Assembly: GCF_017884005.1 (NCBI RefSeq)
Contig: NZ_QFAY01000023.1
Location: 1-50,882 of the forward strand
From: Streptococcus panodentis
GTDB lineage: Bacteria > Bacillota > Bacilli > Lactobacillales > Streptococcaceae
DNA: 50,882 bases
Direction: 5' to 3'
A model generated the notes under the pieces. That model did not search any database, was not told the origin of the DNA, and saw nothing but the letters and a program-made list of their open reading frames with translations. The stretch's first letter is position 1, and each line of letters begins with the position of its first letter. A program made the position numbers and the translations under genes. This document shows positions 48,508-50,882 of the stretch, piece after piece.

Positions 48508-50670
48508 ATGACTAATCGTTTCAGATTTTTATCCCGCTCTGTTTTAGCTGCTGCGACGCTGGTTCCTGCCTTTGCTGCTGCTAATAATGTGCAAGCTGCG
48601 GATTATGATTACGGCTATAATTATGGCTACAATTATAACTACAATCGTTACCAGCCAGGCTACAACTATTGGAACACTGGCTATAACAACCGTTATAACT
48701 CTTATTCAAACTATTACAATGCTTATAACCGTCTGAACTACGGCTATAATAACTGGTATGGCTATGACAACTACTATAACAACAACTGGGGTTATGGTTA
48801 TAATGGCTACAATAACTGGAATTATGGCTATAACAACGGCTGGTATGGCTACAACAATGGCTGGAACGGCTACAATAACGGCTGGAATAACTATGACTAC
48901 AGCTATGACCGTTACAATAATTACAATAGTTTAAGCAATGACCCTAACTATACTTACTGGAATGGCAATCATTACTACCGTATGAATGACGGCAGCTACC
49001 GCATTTACCGCAACGGTTCTTGGGTTGCCTTGGACAATGGTTCTAACAGCAGCTCTGGCTATGAAAGCCTGCGCAATGATGCCAACTATACTTACTGGAA
49101 CGGCAATCATTACTACCGCATGAACGACGGCAGCTACCGGATTTACCGCAATGGTTCTTGGGAGCCAGTGTCCAATACCGGCGATAGCAATAGCGGCTAC
49201 AATAACCTGAGAAATGACAGCCACTACCGTTATGAAAATGGCTATCACTATTACGTTTTGGAAGACGGCTCTTACTATTACTATGCAAATGGCGAATGGG
49301 TTCTGGTCAAAGCAGCAGAGACTCCAGCGGATCCTGCAACTCCAGCACCGACTCCAGAGCCAACTCCAACTCCGACTCCGGAACCAGCACCAAACGACAA
49401 ACCTGATCAACCGGTCAATCCAGGCACAGATCAGCCGGTGACTCCGGGTACAGATCAACCGGTCAATCCAGGCACAGATCAGCCAGTGACCCCAGGTACG
49501 GATACACCAAGCGATTCAGATGTCCCAGGTATTGAACTGCCTCCGACACCGCCTTTCGTTCATGAAGACAAGCCTTTCAATCCATTCGCTCCTGAAACTC
49601 CGTCAACGCCGGCAGATCCATCAGACAGCGGTTCTGCAGACCAGCCAGCAACTCCGGCTATTCCTGGAAATTCTGGCTTGGTAACAACTGACGAACCAAG
49701 CGAAAACCAAATTCCGCCATACGTTGAAAAACCAGCAGAAGGTCTGGAACATCTGGAATGGGCACCAAACGGACAGACTCCGAAAATTATCTACCCTTCT
49801 GGCAAGCCAGGCGATGCAGCCTTAGAGGCCGATCCAAACTATTACTATGACGGCAGCACTCATTACTACTATGTACCTTCCAATTCTGAGCGTACCGGTT
49901 ATTCTCCTTACTGGAAGTGGTTCGGTGATGTCTGGAAACTGCAAGGGATGACGGACCCTAACGACCCAGCACTTGACCCTAAACTCCATGAAAACACAGC
50001 TGACGATGAGTATATGTACAGTGACCGGGATTCCAGCGTCAAACTGTACTCAACGAATCTGGTTGCTACCGGTCAGGCTGGTCAGCCATTGCCATTCCAA
50101 AATGTGGAAGAGTTCAAGAACTATGTTATCGAAAAAATGAATCCGAAATTTGTCGATAACTCTGGATGGGATGCAAAAGTTGAGTGGGAAATTGAAAATC
50201 CAGAACTCTTTGAAATGTCTAAACAGAACCCATGGGCGAAAGATTATGTCCTGATTGCCAACCTCAAGAGCGGTGTCGATGACGATAAGTACAAAGATGT
50301 CGAATTTGGCCATGTGAAATTCGTCTACCGCATCGAAGCTACGGATGCTACAAACTATGTTGCTTTGGACAAGGCTAAAGAAGCTTTCGCTAAAATCAAC
50401 GAAGAGCGTGCAGCCCAAGGCTTGAAAGAGCTGGCTTGGTCAGATGACATCTACCTCAATCAGGCCCTGCCAAAAGTTCATGCAATCTCTCGTCAATTCG
50501 ACAGTTCAGGCTTTGTTGGACGTCGTGATGATGATCCGGCTGTAGTTGCTAAGAAATGGGCGAACAGCGGACTCAGAGAATGGCTTTTGGATCCAAACTC
50601 AACTGAAGGTGCAGTAGCGGCAGTAGTTGATGGCAACGGAGACTACTACTGGGCTTTCAATTATAAATAA
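48508..50670 (+). CDS. Secreted Tyr/Asn/Gly-rich protein with C-terminal CAP-like domain
   Basis: The protein has 720 residues. A signal peptide is cleaved near VQA-AD (Ala30). Residues 32-140 are low-complexity sequence almost wholly of Tyr, Asn, Gly, Trp and Asp (YNNGWNGYNNGWNNYDYSYD). Two close repeats (YTYWNGNHYYRMNDGSYR) and a third divergent one (YRYENGYHYYVLEDGSYY) follow, together with a Pro/Thr linker containing DQPVNPGTDQPVTPG repeats. A middle domain starts PNYYYDGSTHYYYVPS. The C-terminal 100 residues are CAP-like (FAKINEERAAQGLKELAWSD). No LPxTG, GW or lipobox is present, so it is secreted or held non-covalently. GGAGGT precedes the ATG. I know no named protein of this layout. 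Confidence 0.85.
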   Translation: MTNRFRFLSRSVLAAATLVPAFAAANNVQAADYDYGYNYGYNYNYNRYQPGYNYWNTGYNNRYNSYSNYYNAYNRLNYGYNNWYGYDNYYNNNWGYGYNGYNNWNYGYNNGWYGYNNGWNGYNNGWNNYDYSYDRYNNYNSLSNDPNYTYWNGNHYYRMNDGSYRIYRNGSWVALDNGSNSSSGYESLRNDANYTYWNGNHYYRMNDGSYRIYRNGSWEPVSNTGDSNSGYNNLRNDSHYRYENGYHYYVLEDGSYYYYANGEWVLVKAAETPADPATPAPTPEPTPTPTPEPAPNDKPDQPVNPGTDQPVTPGTDQPVNPGTDQPVTPGTDTPSDSDVPGIELPPTPPFVHEDKPFNPFAPETPSTPADPSDSGSADQPATPAIPGNSGLVTTDEPSENQIPPYVEKPAEGLEHLEWAPNGQTPKIIYPSGKPGDAALEADPNYYYDGSTHYYYVPSNSERTGYSPYWKWFGDVWKLQGMTDPNDPALDPKLHENTADDEYMYSDRDSSVKLYSTNLVATGQAGQPLPFQNVEEFKNYVIEKMNPKFVDNSGWDAKVEWEIENPELFEMSKQNPWAKDYVLIANLKSGVDDDKYKDVEFGHVKFVYRIEATDATNYVALDKAKEAFAKINEERAAQGLKELAWSDDIYLNQALPKVHAISRQFDSSGFVGRRDDDPAVVAKKWANSGLREWLLDPNSTEGAVAAVVDGNGDYYWAFNYK

Positions 50671-50830
50671 AAACCAAGAGCCAGCAAATCCTCAGACTAT
50701 TTCACTCACATAAAGCAGCAAGAGGCGGTCATCACTGTCATGAGCCGAGCCCAAGCAAACAAGATGTGAATGGAAATAGAAAAATCAAGGCTTTAAAAAA
50801 GCAATGAGTCTGGGACAAAAAGGCTTCAAA

Positions 50831-50866
50831 AAAAGCAACGACTAGAAAACAGCCGTTGCTTTTTGC
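50831..50866 (+). terminator. Terminator after the Tyr-rich protein gene
   Basis: AAAAGCAACG (50831-50840) pairs with CGTTGCTTTT (50854-50863). The sequence before it (GAGTCTGGGACAAAA) resembles the dispersed GGGAGTCTGTCCCA repeat family. Confidence 0.8.
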
Positions 50867-50882
50867 ATTCTAAAGATAAATT

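Noticed and set aside
48931..49458. Minus-strand frame of 175 codons in the Tyr-rich gene
   Set aside because: It is a shadow of TAC/AAC/GGC repeats; it has no promoter or ribosome binding site.

Overview
The window is chromosomal DNA of a low-to-moderate G+C viridans Streptococcus, most likely the sanguinis group (S. sanguinis or a close relative). The inference rests on a maltodextrin ABC operon with a MalR-type operator, an EgtUV-type importer, an LdcB lipoprotein, BOX repeats, an LPQTG-anchored SEC10/PgrA-like protein, type VIIb (LXG) secretion substrates and CiaR-type TTTAAG repeats. No rRNA or tRNA gene was recognised.

Layout. 1-1220 is a scrap yard: a frameshifted IS transposase fragment, an MFS efflux pseudogene, a truncated hypothetical gene and a perfect 22-bp inverted repeat that looks like abutted IS ends. 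1274-8302 is mostly housekeeping: pnuC with a probable NAD+-responsive leader, a lipoprotein, a YkgJ-type Cys-cluster protein, an AraC/GyrI regulator, a C39/BtrH-like protein lodged beside a duplicated gene tail, a HAD nucleotidase, another lipoprotein, then rpsP-khpA with a BOX element in the leader. 8340-12740 is a type VII module: an Imm5-like gene, then two Lap-like targeting factors, an LXG toxin with a TelC-like Asp-rich C-terminus, and two membrane-anchored TipC-type immunity candidates. 12784-25328 holds a small secreted protein, rimM-trmD, a large wall-anchored CAP/coiled-coil protein, malX-malC-malD on the minus strand, a repeat-rich spacer, an MFS gene and uvrC.

25461-36455 is the main accessory region. 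A five-gene operon with stop/start overlaps (three helical WXG-like or YwqH-like proteins, a DUF5081-like protein and a 688-residue polymorphic toxin ending in a WHH nuclease) is followed by its SMI1/KNR4 immunity gene. About 6 kb of visibly A+T-rich DNA then holds orphan toxin C-terminal fragments, each next to an immunity gene: an unknown tip with a Tdi1/GAD-like gene, two deaminase tips with three Imm6-like genes, two HNH-like tips with two paralogous 110-residue proteins, and four copies (two broken) of another immunity-like gene carried on a repeated promoter segment. The orphan tips keep short stretches resembling the linkers of the live toxin, as expected if the region stores C-terminal cassettes for recombination or records past replacements.

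36766-47347 returns to housekeeping: a metallophosphoesterase, nitroreductase, pepV, a UDG-like protein, a TfoX-N protein, the overlapping operon marR-egtU-egtV-HhH glycosylase, an MDR oxidoreductase, a rhodanese, ldcB and a cupin. 47348-50882 carries a BOX-like element with four 55-bp boxB units, six perfect CTTAAA hexamers at exact 11-bp spacing (reverse complement TTTAAG-N5, the CiaR recognition repeat), a possible 35-residue peptide gene, and a secreted 720-residue Tyr/Asn/Gly-rich protein with a C-terminal CAP-like domain.

The two observations most worth follow-up are the sixfold CiaR-type array upstream of the tyrosine-rich protein and the toxin/immunity cassette array behind the WHH toxin.
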